From the NCBI GenBank assembly GCA_026982415.1, contig JALSHE010000108.1, positions 1 to 64,000 on the forward strand: 64,000 bases of DNA, written 5' to 3'. The notes beneath the pieces are model-generated. The model ran no database searches, was not told the DNA's origin, and saw only the letters and a program-made list of their open reading frames with translations. The position numbers and the translations under genes were made by a program. This DNA comes from Robiginitomaculum sp. Lineage in GTDB: Bacteria > Pseudomonadota > Alphaproteobacteria > Caulobacterales > Maricaulaceae. Shown here one piece after another: positions 37,661 through 49,040 of the stretch (position 1 is its first letter; every line of letters starts with the position of its first letter).

Positions 37661-38777
37661 GCGGGAGTTCCGTATTCTTGTGTAAATGTGCTGATAGAAT
37701 AATGCCGAATCCGGCTAACACAGTCATCATCACTGTACCACCATATGATATTAACGGCAATGGCACACCGACTACCGGAGCCAATCCCATGATCATTGCA
37801 AGGTTTATCAAAACATAGAGGGAAAATGTCATGGTAAGCCCCATAATCAACAGGCGCGAAAACACTTGTTTAATCTGGCTGGCAAGCCAAAAACATACAC
37901 CAATAGTCAGTATATAAAGCGCCATTGTGCTAAGCCCACCGATGAAGCCAAATTCCTCACCAATCACTGTAAAGATAAAATCGGTGCGGTTTTCGGGTAC
38001 ATAATTAAGGGAGGCTTGCGTGCCCTGCATAAAGCCCTTGCCGCTAACGCCGCCGCTCCCAAGCGCGATCTTTGATTGGATGATATGGTAGCTCGCACCC
38101 GTAGGGTCGCGCTCCGGATCGAGGAATGTAAGAATACGGTCGCGTTGGTAGTCTTTGAGGCCAAATATAAAAAACAGAGGAATGGCGATGGCGGCCACGG
38201 TCATAGCGCTTATAATAACCCGCCAATTTATACCAGCCAGAAATATCAACGTGATCCCGGTGGCGGCCAACATTATGCTTGTGCCAAGATCCGGTTGGCG
38301 CAATATCAACATGACAGGGATAAAAATGATAATCAACGCACCTATAATACCTGTAGGTTTAGACACACGCCACGAAGGTAGATCGTGATAAAACCGTGCT
38401 AACGCCAAAACAGCAGCAAGCTTCATAAACTCAGAAGGCTGAACACGCGCAATGCCGAGGTTCAGCCACCGCTGTGACCCGTTTACAGATACACCGACAA
38501 ATTCAACCGCGATCAATAATAAAAGTGCGAATACAAATCCCGGATAAGCCATTGAGAACCAGACCCGTATGTCTGTCATAGCGACAATCACCATGAACAC
38601 TAAGCCGACCAAAAGACGTACCAAATGTTGCTTGGCACCCAAATTCCAGCTTCCGCCAGTCGCTGAATAAATAGTGGCGACACCGACACTACCAATCAGT
38701 AAGATCAGCACAGGTAAAAGCCAATTTATTTCAGATAATTTGCCAAAAGTTGATCCGCTAACTGTGTAACTGGCCAT
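37638..38777 (-). CDS. rodA: Rod shape-determining protein RodA (SEDS)
   Basis: SEDS family motifs: QPSEFMKLAAVLALARF, RQPDLGTS, PENRTDFIFTVIGEEFGFIGG, GVPLPLISYGGT. Confidence 0.95.
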   Translation of the reverse strand: MASYTVSGSTFGKLSEINWLLPVLILLIGSVGVATIYSATGGSWNLGAKQHLVRLLVGLVFMVIVAMTDIRVWFSMAYPGFVFALLLLIAVEFVGVSVNGSQRWLNLGIARVQPSEFMKLAAVLALARFYHDLPSWRVSKPTGIIGALIIIFIPVMLILRQPDLGTSIMLAATGITLIFLAGINWRVIISAMTVAAIAIPLFFIFGLKDYQRDRILTFLDPERDPTGASYHIIQSKIALGSGGVSGKGFMQGTQASLNYVPENRTDFIFTVIGEEFGFIGGLSTMALYILTIGVCFWLASQIKQVFSRLLIMGLTMTFSLYVLINLAMIMGLAPVVGVPLPLISYGGTVMMTVLAGFGIILSAHLHKNTELPRGSGLLL

Positions 38778-40633
38778 CAGTTTTCGCCTCGTATATTGGT
38801 AATATCATCACCCCGGACACCATCTCGCACGAGGGCTTTTCCTAGTATTTTGCGGCATATATTCGCCGCTAACTTGGCACCGGAGCCACCATGTTCAACC
38901 ACTACTCCTGCGGCAAAGCGGGGGTGGTTATAGGGTGCGTAGCCTACGAAAATAGAATGGTCGCGTAACTTCCATGGTAAAGCACTGTTTTTCAGGACAC
39001 CTTTTAGGCGTTCGGCTGCAGAAATGCCGCGTACTTGTCCTGTCCCTGTTTTTCCGGCCATTTCTACACCTGGAATACCCAAACCGCCAAGTTTATAAGC
39101 CGTGCCGCGCGGCATTTCACTAACGGCATGCATAGCCGTTTGGACAATGGATAAATGCTCCGGATTAATGCCGAGGGATGCTGGCTCGGCTATCTCGTCG
39201 CCGACTACAATAAACGGCGATACGGCCTTTTGACCATTAGCTATTCGCGCCGCCATCACGGTTAGTTGCAACGGTGTGCTCAGCACAAAGCCCTGCCCTA
39301 TGGAGGCATTTAAAGAATCCCCTGTCCGCCAACTTATTCCCAATCTGCCTTGCTTCCATTGCGGGTCAGGAACGATTCCTTTTGCCTGCCCACCCAAGCC
39401 CAATTCATAGGTTTGGCCTAATCCCAACTTTTCGGCTATTGGCTTGACCTTATCCATACCAAGCCTTTGAATGACTTCGTAGAAATACACATCACAAGAT
39501 TGTTTCAATGCATTGTGCATATTCATGAGACCATGACCGCCTCTACGCTTCCAACAATGAAAATCGCGATTACCCATACGCACTTTTCCGGTACAGAAGA
39601 TCTGATCCTCCGGATCAATTACATTATGTTCAAGCGCCGCCAACATAACGGCCATTTTAAAGGTTGAAGCAGGCGGGTAACCACCGCCAATAACTTTATT
39701 AAACTGGGGGCGTCGCGGGTCTGTATCCATTTTTTTAAATTGTTTGCTGGAAAGACCTGAGACAAACAAATTCCCGTCGAAAGTCGGCATGGACAGCAAA
39801 GTACGAAGCTCCCCTGTCGTCACATCCATCACAGCTACGCCCCCACTTTCCTCCCCGAACAACCCGGCGGCATATGTTTGCAACTCGCTATCAAGCGTCA
39901 GCCAGACATCTGCACCAGGAGCAGCGGGGATTTTATCATCGTCCCATTCGCGCACCGTGCGACCGACCGCATTAACCTCGACTTTTTTACGCCCAGTACG
40001 CCCGCGCAATACTTTATCATGGGATTGTTCGATACCGGTTTTACCCATTCGGAAAGTTGGTTGGCGTAGAAGCGTATCCTTATCTTGCATGAGAGCATCA
40101 GGGCTTGGCTTGCCGACATAACCAAGTACATGCGCGAAAGTGCCGTTATGGGGATAATGTCGGCCTTTACCTTCTAAAGGTATAACACCGGGCAGATCTG
40201 GCAAACTAATGTTCAGCTTGGAAAATATAGGCCAATCAATATGCTCGTCTATCAATACCGGAATGAATTTTGCTTTTTTCTTAATGTCTTTCTTGATACG
40301 TTTTCTGGTCGGCTCACTCAGCGGTAAAATCTTGTTTATGCGTTCCAGTGCCAAGTCTATATTATCAACTCGCTCCGGCACCAAAACTAGGCGAAAATCC
40401 TGCTTATTTGTTGCAAGCGGTATGCCGTGCCTGTCTAAAATTCGGCCTCTTTCTGGCAAAACTGTATTAAAATTAAAGCGGTTCTTATCAGACAATACTT
40501 TATAATCTTCAGCTCTGACCACCTGTAAATAATACAGTCTGGATGCCAAAATTGAAAATACGCCCAGTCCACCTAAACCGAGTAAAGCAGATCTTCTGTT
40601 CATCATTTTAATCGTGTTTTCTGGTCGTTTCAT
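38777..40633 (-). CDS. mrdA: Penicillin-binding protein 2
   Basis: Transpeptidase SxxK (YPPASTFKMAVMLAAL), KTGTGQ motif; ATG at 40633 gives ATGA overlap with mreD. Confidence 0.94.
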   Translation of the reverse strand: MKRPENTIKMMNRRSALLGLGGLGVFSILASRLYYLQVVRAEDYKVLSDKNRFNFNTVLPERGRILDRHGIPLATNKQDFRLVLVPERVDNIDLALERINKILPLSEPTRKRIKKDIKKKAKFIPVLIDEHIDWPIFSKLNISLPDLPGVIPLEGKGRHYPHNGTFAHVLGYVGKPSPDALMQDKDTLLRQPTFRMGKTGIEQSHDKVLRGRTGRKKVEVNAVGRTVREWDDDKIPAAPGADVWLTLDSELQTYAAGLFGEESGGVAVMDVTTGELRTLLSMPTFDGNLFVSGLSSKQFKKMDTDPRRPQFNKVIGGGYPPASTFKMAVMLAALEHNVIDPEDQIFCTGKVRMGNRDFHCWKRRGGHGLMNMHNALKQSCDVYFYEVIQRLGMDKVKPIAEKLGLGQTYELGLGGQAKGIVPDPQWKQGRLGISWRTGDSLNASIGQGFVLSTPLQLTVMAARIANGQKAVSPFIVVGDEIAEPASLGINPEHLSIVQTAMHAVSEMPRGTAYKLGGLGIPGVEMAGKTGTGQVRGISAAERLKGVLKNSALPWKLRDHSIFVGYAPYNHPRFAAGVVVEHGGSGAKLAANICRKILGKALVRDGVRGDDITNIRGEN

Positions 40634-41160
40634 TGGCGTAATCCTGATGGCTCTACTTGCCCTGTCAAAGCCCTCAATAAAATACGCACCCAATAGAACA
40701 AAGGGAAGACAGCTATGCTGGCAATTGCATTGGCCATAAGACCGTTAAAATGTGGCCACTGCCCAATTGAAAACCGCCCAACAAGAAAAATAATCACTAA
40801 ACATAAAAACACACTTAAACCATATCCGAGCATATTGCGCCCTAAACCGCCTTTAAGGGTAGACCCTCCGTCAAGTACGATAAACAAAATCAAAAATGCC
40901 AATGTCCACATACCTATTGGGCTTGCACTGGCTAAATCATATAAAAACCCAAATAAGAATACGCCAAGAAGTGACCAGGAATAGGATGCAGCACGGGGCC
41001 AATAAAACACTGCCGCAACGGGCAAAAAATTAAAACCTAAATGCATGCCAAATACATCCATGCTGAGAAAAGCAGGGAAAATTAAAAAGATACCGACAAT
41101 AAATCCTTGCAAAGACAAGGATATTGAATTCAATGGATTGGCGGCTTCTTTCTGGATCAT
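40630..41160 (-). CDS. mreD: Rod shape-determining protein MreD
   Basis: Small multi-TM protein between mreC and mrdA. Confidence 0.85.
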   Translation of the reverse strand: MIQKEAANPLNSISLSLQGFIVGIFLIFPAFLSMDVFGMHLGFNFLPVAAVFYWPRAASYSWSLLGVFLFGFLYDLASASPIGMWTLAFLILFIVLDGGSTLKGGLGRNMLGYGLSVFLCLVIIFLVGRFSIGQWPHFNGLMANAIASIAVFPLFYWVRILLRALTGQVEPSGLRQ

Positions 41161-42068
41161 TCCGAAACCTTTTTCTCTGGTGCCTTATGTTGCCCGTCTC
41201 CCTGTTGTAAGTTGTCACTCGGTAAAGTTTCTTCCGGAGCGGAGATTGGCGTAAATGGATATACCCAGACCCAATCAACGGGTTTATCCAGGTAAAAGAG
41301 TTCGACCTCAAAATCATTTTGCTGTCCGGCCACAATAACACCGATTTGCAAACCGCGCGGCAATACCCCGCCGTCGCCAGATGTCACCACCCGGTCTCCA
41401 ATCTGCCAGTCCGCTTCAAGCGATACATAATCCAGCCTAGGTCTTTTTGTATTAGTTCCCAGTAAGATTGCCCGGCTTAGCGAGCGTTGAGACATTACGG
41501 AAATCCGGCTACTCAGATCATTTAACAACAAAACACGTGATGAACCCGAACCGGAGCGGACAATATGACCATACAAGCCGTCGGTGGTCATAACAGCATC
41601 ACCGACATTGATGTTTTTATTGCGCCCGACATTGATTAGAGCAGAATGTACGAACGGCCCCATGCTTTCGCTAACAGCCCTAGCAATAACCTTGGTATCC
41701 GGTAAATCCGAAGAACTACCCATGCCCAACATGTCTTCAAAGCGTCGAACCCGCATTTCCACATCAAGCACTCTATTTTCAAATACGCGCAAACGTTCTA
41801 CCTCAGCCCGAAGGCGGATATTATCTTCATAGGCATTTTTTCGATTTTCCGCTCCTGTAAACAGAGATTCCATACCGCGAACTGGTGTTGCGATAAAACC
41901 CATAATTTTTGCGCTAACGTCATCAGCTTTCAATCGCCCTGAGGCCAGCATGGATTCTTGTTGGCGATCTGCGAGAAGCATAAACACACTAATAAGAACG
42001 AGAAAAGCCGCAAGGCCGCGCCGCAAATTTCGGCGACGCTGCGGACGATTATACCCGCTATTGCTCAT
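41157..42068 (-). CDS. mreC: Rod shape-determining protein MreC
   Basis: FVHSALINVGRNKNINVGDAVMTTDGLYGHIVRSGSGSSRVLLLND; between mreB and mreD. Confidence 0.92.
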   Translation of the reverse strand: MSNSGYNRPQRRRNLRRGLAAFLVLISVFMLLADRQQESMLASGRLKADDVSAKIMGFIATPVRGMESLFTGAENRKNAYEDNIRLRAEVERLRVFENRVLDVEMRVRRFEDMLGMGSSSDLPDTKVIARAVSESMGPFVHSALINVGRNKNINVGDAVMTTDGLYGHIVRSGSGSSRVLLLNDLSSRISVMSQRSLSRAILLGTNTKRPRLDYVSLEADWQIGDRVVTSGDGGVLPRGLQIGVIVAGQQNDFEVELFYLDKPVDWVWVYPFTPISAPEETLPSDNLQQGDGQHKAPEKKVSE

Positions 42069-42113
42069 ATTATCTTCCTGACGTTAAGGTCAATGCGTAT
42101 TGACTACCTAGTT

Positions 42114-43166
<1,053 letters not shown>

Positions 43167-43289
43167 CTATGGAATTGCGACCCGACCAGCCATCACAGTA
43201 CAAATTTCAAAATGATGAGTGAGCACGCAACATAAAAATTGATTCTGATAGTTAATGGGCGGAGCGCCCGAAAAAAGCAAGACTGTAAA

Positions 43290-43311
43290 CATAAAACACT
43301 GCTGTTTTATG
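43290..43311 (-). terminator. Hairpin CATAAAACA-ctgc-TGTTTTATG at the 3' end of the VTT-domain gene
   Basis: Perfect 9-bp stem overlapping the stop codon of 43307..44044; A/T-rich flanks. Confidence 0.5.
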
Positions 43312-44044
43312 GTTTTTTAGTCGTCTCTCCACCTGTATCTTCTACACGCACTTGTGTATCATCCTCTTCAATCGCCATTTTGTGTTTTAGGCGGGAACCA
43401 GCAAAGTAAATTATTCCCACCCAGGCGAGCGCTATGGCAACGACAATGGCAATATAAAGCGGCCCTTTGCCGGCAACCGAACCTGATATGCCCTCACTAA
43501 CCGAAGCCACCAAGGCAATCTTTGGAATAATCCCTAGCGCTGTCCCCAAAAAGAAGCTGGAAAATTTCATCCGTGTTACACCAGCCGCTAAATTCACTAA
43601 AATAAATGGCCCTGTGGGCACAATTCTAACCCCCATACTGGTCAGAAAACCATGGCTTCTTATTAAACGTAGAATTTTAGTCATCTTGCCTTTACTGATT
43701 TTTGAAAGTCGGTCTGCCCCCAAACGCCGACCAAGCCAAAAATCAAAACTAGCAGAAACCATAGTTGCGCCCCAAGCAATGACACCGCCCATTACCGGGC
43801 CAAATGTTAAAACCACACCACCGTGAAGCATCCACTGCGGCGCGTTAACAAAAGCGGCCAGTAAATAAATGCCGATAACGGCAGGGATTGCAAACGGCGA
43901 TTGCGCAAATGCCCCGAACCAGCTTGCAACAGATTCTGGCTGAAAATCCACGGAAATAGTGATCGCCGTAAAGACAATCAATTGCACCATGACAATCCAG
44001 AATAAAACACTGCGGTTTTTAAAAAATTTGAGGATGATATTCAA
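43307..44044 (-). CDS. TVP38/TMEM64 (VTT domain, DedA-like) family membrane protein
   Basis: VNAPQWMLHGGVVLTFGPVMGGVIAWGATMVSASFDFWLGRRLG, GVRIVPTGPFILVNLAAGVTRM. Confidence 0.85.
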   Translation of the reverse strand: MNIILKFFKNRSVLFWIVMVQLIVFTAITISVDFQPESVASWFGAFAQSPFAIPAVIGIYLLAAFVNAPQWMLHGGVVLTFGPVMGGVIAWGATMVSASFDFWLGRRLGADRLSKISKGKMTKILRLIRSHGFLTSMGVRIVPTGPFILVNLAAGVTRMKFSSFFLGTALGIIPKIALVASVSEGISGSVAGKGPLYIAIVVAIALAWVGIIYFAGSRLKHKMAIEEDDTQVRVEDTGGETTKKP

Positions 44045-44200
44045 TTTATGCCTAAATAATAATTTAATTGCCCCATAGGGGAAATCACGGAAATATCAAA
44101 TGAAATATTGTCCAGTCTTTAACGCAAACCACTAACCACGGGTCGGCGCAGTAGTAATGGCCTCATCACTACCGAGGTAATTGACAATCTGGCGGTAGTG

Positions 44201-45406
44201 CTAAATGTTTATCCCTGCCTTTTCATGTAATTTCACGACATTAGTCGGCGTAGTTTTTGCTTTTATTCTTAGTTGAATTTTGTTGAGAAAGTCCTGTGTC
44301 GCATTTTGCGGCTTGCAATCATGGGCGAGAATATCAGCATATATTTGTTGCTGTATACGTTCTACGAACGGAAAAACGGCTTGCCTTGCATTGATTGCAC
44401 TTAGGGACAAAGCCTTAACAATTTTACGGCTTTGCTCCCCCAACATATCAGAATCTTCTTGTTTTTCTTGGGCAAATCTCACCATCAATGTACACAATGC
44501 TCCTGCCCACATATCTTCAATATCCCCGTGCTTCCGGTTTCGCACCGGGTAGCGCAAATAATGAATTCGCAATTGATCGCGGTAGTGGGTATAAAACTCT
44601 TTAGCGAATATTTGCGCTGTTTTTTGTGCTTGAAGCCTAGAATATTGCACAACAAACCAAACTCCGGTCACGGTGGCTAGCGCAAACATAAAACCAGCCA
44701 GCATATTACTCACCATAACTGGCACTCTATTATTTGGGTTGCTTTTGATTTCAGGTGTAAGTTTCAAATGCTGAAATTCATTTTTTTTAATATCCACTGT
44801 GGGTGCAATCGGTGCCATAATTATTGGCTCTTGCATGGATATTATAGTCGGTTTGGGTGATAAATTTGCCACAATCTCAGGCGTTTGTTCGGTGGTGTTT
44901 TCCGCTTTCAAGGTCGATTTTACGGAATAACTAATGGCGGGCTTTTCGGCTCCAAACTCGCGCCAATACTTAACTTTAGCCGCGTCTTTCTCAACGCCCA
45001 AACCTAGCTCGTACATCATTGCCAAGTTTTCTTGCGCAGCCTTGTCTCCGTTATTAGCAGCACTTAAGTACCAGTTGCGCGCCTTAGTATAGTTCTGTGC
45101 GACGCCTTCGCCCATCGAATACAAATAGCCCAAATTGACACGAGCGTCATTGCTCCCCATACCAGCTGCTTTTAGGTATAATAATCGTGCTTTGGAAAAA
45201 TCTTGTTTAACGCCATCACCATCATGAAACTTTTTGGCCTGGATAAACACTGCCCGCGATTCCGTTCCTCCAGCCAATTTAAGCTCCTCGGTGCTGGAAG
45301 CCGTCTGCGCATTAGCAGTATCAACTGGCAAGACTAAACAGGCTAAGCACAGCACGCATACAACGAGTATGTTTTTTACCAGAGTTATTTTAGTGTTTTC
45401 AATCAT
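44201..45406 (-). CDS. Sel1-like repeat protein with signal peptide and central TM segment
   Basis: SRAVFIQAKKFHDGDGVKQDFSKARLLYLKAAGMGSNDARVNLGYLYSMGEGVAQNYTKARNWYLSAANNGDKAAQENLAMMYELGLGV repeats. Confidence 0.82.
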   Translation of the reverse strand: MIENTKITLVKNILVVCVLCLACLVLPVDTANAQTASSTEELKLAGGTESRAVFIQAKKFHDGDGVKQDFSKARLLYLKAAGMGSNDARVNLGYLYSMGEGVAQNYTKARNWYLSAANNGDKAAQENLAMMYELGLGVEKDAAKVKYWREFGAEKPAISYSVKSTLKAENTTEQTPEIVANLSPKPTIISMQEPIIMAPIAPTVDIKKNEFQHLKLTPEIKSNPNNRVPVMVSNMLAGFMFALATVTGVWFVVQYSRLQAQKTAQIFAKEFYTHYRDQLRIHYLRYPVRNRKHGDIEDMWAGALCTLMVRFAQEKQEDSDMLGEQSRKIVKALSLSAINARQAVFPFVERIQQQIYADILAHDCKPQNATQDFLNKIQLRIKAKTTPTNVVKLHEKAGINI

Positions 45407-45470
45407 ATGTCCCGAATTAAACTACCTACGTTCACTCTATGCAATACTCAGGCCATTTACCCTGATTAAC

Positions 45471-46352
45471 CTAAATTAGCGTCCAGTCCGACATTTGCCC
45501 GCGCAACCAAGTGTATTGGCGTTTGGCAAAGCGGCGGGTTTGGCGCATAGCAAGCTCTATGGCTTCGTCCAAACTGATTTCTCCGTTCAAATGGGCCGCG
45601 AGTTCACGAAGCCCAATAGCCTTCATGGCAGGGAGGTCAGAGGCTAGGCCTAGGGAAAGGACATGTTTAGCCTCGGCTAGCCCCCCTTCCCTGATCATAT
45701 CAGCGAACCGCGTATTAATCTTGTCGTAGAGGTTTTCGCGCTTGGGCAATATAACCATACCTTTCCATGTCCCTGTGGGTAGAACGGCATGGGTTTCTTT
45801 TTGCCAGACGCTCAGGGGTTTGCCTGTGCCCAGAGCGACGCTAACAATCCGCAACAGACGTTGCGGGTCATTACCAAGAACTTTAGCGGTTGCTTGTGGG
45901 TCGAGATTATCTGCCCGTGTGCGTAGTGCTAAAATGCCGTCCGTGTCCAGCAAGGATTGTGCTTGTTCCATTGCGTTATCAGGAAGTTTCGGGATTTGTG
46001 CCAACCCTTGGGTCAGAGCTTTGAAATATAGACCCGTACCGCCAACCAATATGGGGGTTTTACCGCGCGCCAAAATATCAATAATCAAAGGATCAATTTC
46101 GCGCAGCCAGTGCCCCGTAGAATAACGCACACTCGGGTCAATATGGCCAAACATATGGTGCGGGATACCCTGCATCTCTGCATCAGTTGGGCGCGCTGAC
46201 AATATCTGTAATTCAGCATAGACCTGTAGCGCATCAGCATTGATAATTTCTCCGCCAAAACCCTTTTGGCTCTGTAGACTTTGCGCGAGTTTTACCGCAT
46301 AAGCACTTTTCCCGCTCGCCGTAGGGCCTGCAATACAGTGAATAATTTTCAT
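45471..46352 (-). CDS. miaA: tRNA dimethylallyltransferase
   Basis: CIAGPTASGKSAYAVKLA, EIINADALQVYAELQILSARPT, GGTGLYFKALTQGL, RFAKRQYTWLR. Confidence 0.95.
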   Translation of the reverse strand: MKIIHCIAGPTASGKSAYAVKLAQSLQSQKGFGGEIINADALQVYAELQILSARPTDAEMQGIPHHMFGHIDPSVRYSTGHWLREIDPLIIDILARGKTPILVGGTGLYFKALTQGLAQIPKLPDNAMEQAQSLLDTDGILALRTRADNLDPQATAKVLGNDPQRLLRIVSVALGTGKPLSVWQKETHAVLPTGTWKGMVILPKRENLYDKINTRFADMIREGGLAEAKHVLSLGLASDLPAMKAIGLRELAAHLNGEISLDEAIELAMRQTRRFAKRQYTWLRGQMSDWTLI

Positions 46353-46367
46353 AAAGAGCTTTTAACC

Positions 46368-47270
46368 ATGCCAGATCCAAATAGCTACAGTTTAACTTTT
46401 GTTTTAAAGCAAAAAAATATGGCGGATTTCAAGCAATTGGCCAGTTTTTGCGTCGAGACCCCTGATGTTCACATACAAAACGTCAACGTTTTATCCGAGG
46501 ACAAAGCCGTCGATGTCATCATCTCTGATGCACCGGACAATCTACGTGGCCGCATTGCCAAAGCATTAACGGGCAAAAAACTGGAAGCCGATTTTTGCCT
46601 GCAACCCGCAGACAACCGCAAGAAAAAACTTCTGATATGCGATATGGACAGCACGCTAATCGGACAAGAGTGTATTGACGAATTGGCAGATTTTGCGGGT
46701 GTGAAAGATCAAGTTTCAGAGATTACCGAACGCGCAATGCGCGGCGATCTTAACTTTGAATCTGCCCTTATTGAACGAGTCGGGCTGTTGAAAGGACTTC
46801 CACTGCAAGCCCTAAGTGATTGTTATAGCAGCAATATTACATTAAATGCGGGCGCAAAAACTTTGGCGGCAACTATGAAATCCCATGGGGCAAAGACTGT
46901 CATTGTGTCGGGTGGCTTCACATTCTTTACAGGCCGTATCGCAGAGGCCGCTGGTTTTGATGTTCACCAAGCCAACATATTGCATGATGATGGTAAAGCC
47001 TTGCTCGGCACAGTCGGCTTGCCAATTTTAGGGCGTGATGCCAAGAAGCAAGCCTTAGAAGCGCACAGCAAATCCTTGGGCGGCCCCAAGGCTGCTCTAG
47101 CGATTGGCGACGGAGCCAATGACCTTGCTATGATTGCGGCGTCAGGGTTGGGCATAGCCTACCGCGCTAAACCGATAGTTGCGGATGCAGCCCACTGCGC
47201 CATTAATCACACGGATTTAACCACGGCGCTCTATTTTCAGGGTTATAGGGAGAGTGACTTCGTAAGCTAA
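46368..47270 (+). CDS. serB: Phosphoserine phosphatase
   Basis: ICDMDSTLIGQECIDELADFAG, VIVSGGFTFFTGRIA, AIGDGANDLAMIAASGLGIAYRAKP; ATG at 46368. Confidence 0.94.
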   Translation: MPDPNSYSLTFVLKQKNMADFKQLASFCVETPDVHIQNVNVLSEDKAVDVIISDAPDNLRGRIAKALTGKKLEADFCLQPADNRKKKLLICDMDSTLIGQECIDELADFAGVKDQVSEITERAMRGDLNFESALIERVGLLKGLPLQALSDCYSSNITLNAGAKTLAATMKSHGAKTVIVSGGFTFFTGRIAEAAGFDVHQANILHDDGKALLGTVGLPILGRDAKKQALEAHSKSLGGPKAALAIGDGANDLAMIAASGLGIAYRAKPIVADAAHCAINHTDLTTALYFQGYRESDFVS

Positions 47271-47327
47271 ATAGGCACTTTATAAGACAGTCGCCACAGC
47301 ATTTCCAGCAATAAAACCTGATATATT

Positions 47328-48053
47328 TCAAATGTTTAGGTTAGTTATCATCGCGGATAAACGTCCTCTAGCACTAGGCATATCCCTATTTTGCGTATGA
47401 AATACGCGCGTTTTCAAGAAAACACCGCTTAGCAATAAACCATCCGCAATATCACCATTTTCAACCGAATTCTGTCCTCTTAAAAATGGTGGCAACCGTA
47501 GTAGTTTATCCAGATACGGCTCTGCTGCACCTGCGCAGACCGCCCGTCCTGAACGGGGGCTGACATGGGTTAGGTTATGTGTCGTCCCTGTTGCGGCACA
47601 AGTGGATAAATCCAAGCCGTAGCCTAGCGCCTCTAACAATGCCATCTCGAAACGCACATAAAGGGCTGGCCACACATCAATATCGTGTAACTGCGTCATA
47701 AGGATTTCAAACACATCATAGAGATTTGCGTGCGGTTCGCGTTCCGGCAAAGCTTGCATGCACAATGCCGAAATCGCGTTTAGACCCGCAAGCGATGCCC
47801 TGTCTTGCATCAAGATAGCCGCGCGAGCATCTATAGCCTCGACCATGAACATACCTAAATGTTCGGACAAACGGGCATTCCAGTTAACTGTGACTTTATT
47901 GCCGGGCTGTAACACCGGGCGCATTCTGCGGGAGCGGCCACCGCGCACCATACCCGCGTGGCGACCATGTTGTTTGGATAGCACATTTATGATAGCCGAA
48001 GTTTCGCCGTGGGGTCTGACCGACAATATATATCCGTCATCATTCCATTTCAT
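47328..48053 (-). CDS. recO: DNA repair protein RecO
   Basis: DDGYILSVRPHGETSAIINVLSKQHGRHAGMVRGGRS; next to era. Confidence 0.93.
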   Translation of the reverse strand: MKWNDDGYILSVRPHGETSAIINVLSKQHGRHAGMVRGGRSRRMRPVLQPGNKVTVNWNARLSEHLGMFMVEAIDARAAILMQDRASLAGLNAISALCMQALPEREPHANLYDVFEILMTQLHDIDVWPALYVRFEMALLEALGYGLDLSTCAATGTTHNLTHVSPRSGRAVCAGAAEPYLDKLLRLPPFLRGQNSVENGDIADGLLLSGVFLKTRVFHTQNRDMPSARGRLSAMITNLNI

Positions 48054-48086
48054 TTAAGAGGCCACTTCATTAGATTTTAAGTTCCA

Positions 48087-49040
48087 TTAAACGTCAAACT
48101 CAAGGCCGCTTTCGAGATATTTACTGCGGTCTTCACTCCAATTTTCGCGCACTTTGACAAACAAAAACAAATGCACTTTCTTGCCAAAACTTTCGGTCAT
48201 ATCGCGGCGTGCCATTTGACCGATTTGTTTGATGGTTTGACCGCCCTTGCCCAGCACAATTGGCTTTTGTGATTTGCGGCGCACATAGATGATTTGCTCA
48301 ATCTTAATATCGCCGTTCTTCATAGAAGTCCATTTTTCGGTCTCTACATGGGACGCATAGGGCAGTTCATTATGCAAGCGCATAAATAGTTTCTCACGAG
48401 TTATTTCTGCCGCCATCAAGCGCGAAGGAATATCCGCAGCTTGATCGGCGGGATACAGATATGCCCCTACTGGCATATTCTCAGCAAGCTTATTCGCCAA
48501 CTGCTTGATACCATGGCCTTTTAACGCTGAAATCATTAGTATATCCGTATAAGCGTTTGTTTTTTCAAATATTGTTATCAACTCTAACAAATGCTCTTTT
48601 TCCATTCCGTCGATTTTATTAAGCGCCAAATATACGGGGCGATCGCCAGAACGCTTGACGAGACCTTTAACCACCCGGTCTGTGTCCTGCGCTGCTTTTT
48701 TATCCTGTGCGCTCGGCTCTGAACCACGGCGCACATCGGAATAAGACGGGGCATCAACCACATGAACTATAACATCAGCGTCTGCAACACCGCTCCAGGC
48801 TGCGTGTACCATAGAACGGTCAAGGCGTTGGCGTGGCTCGAAAATACCAGGTGTGTCCACCAAGACGATTTGCGCATTACCGTGCATGGCAATACCGCGC
48901 ACTTGAAAGCGCGTGGTTTGGATTTTGTGGGTGACGATAGATATTTTCTCGCCGACCAATGCATTTACCAGTGTAGATTTACCAGCATTTGGTGCGCCAA
49001 TAATGGCGGTAAAGCCTGCTCTTGTATTCATTTCGTTCAT
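48087..49040 (-). CDS. era: GTPase Era
   Basis: AIIGAPNAGKSTLVNALVGEKISIVTHKIQTTR, VDTPGIF, LNKID, C-terminal KH IVLGKGGQTIKQIG. Confidence 0.96.
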   Translation of the reverse strand: MNEMNTRAGFTAIIGAPNAGKSTLVNALVGEKISIVTHKIQTTRFQVRGIAMHGNAQIVLVDTPGIFEPRQRLDRSMVHAAWSGVADADVIVHVVDAPSYSDVRRGSEPSAQDKKAAQDTDRVVKGLVKRSGDRPVYLALNKIDGMEKEHLLELITIFEKTNAYTDILMISALKGHGIKQLANKLAENMPVGAYLYPADQAADIPSRLMAAEITREKLFMRLHNELPYASHVETEKWTSMKNGDIKIEQIIYVRRKSQKPIVLGKGGQTIKQIGQMARRDMTESFGKKVHLFLFVKVRENWSEDRSKYLESGLEFDV

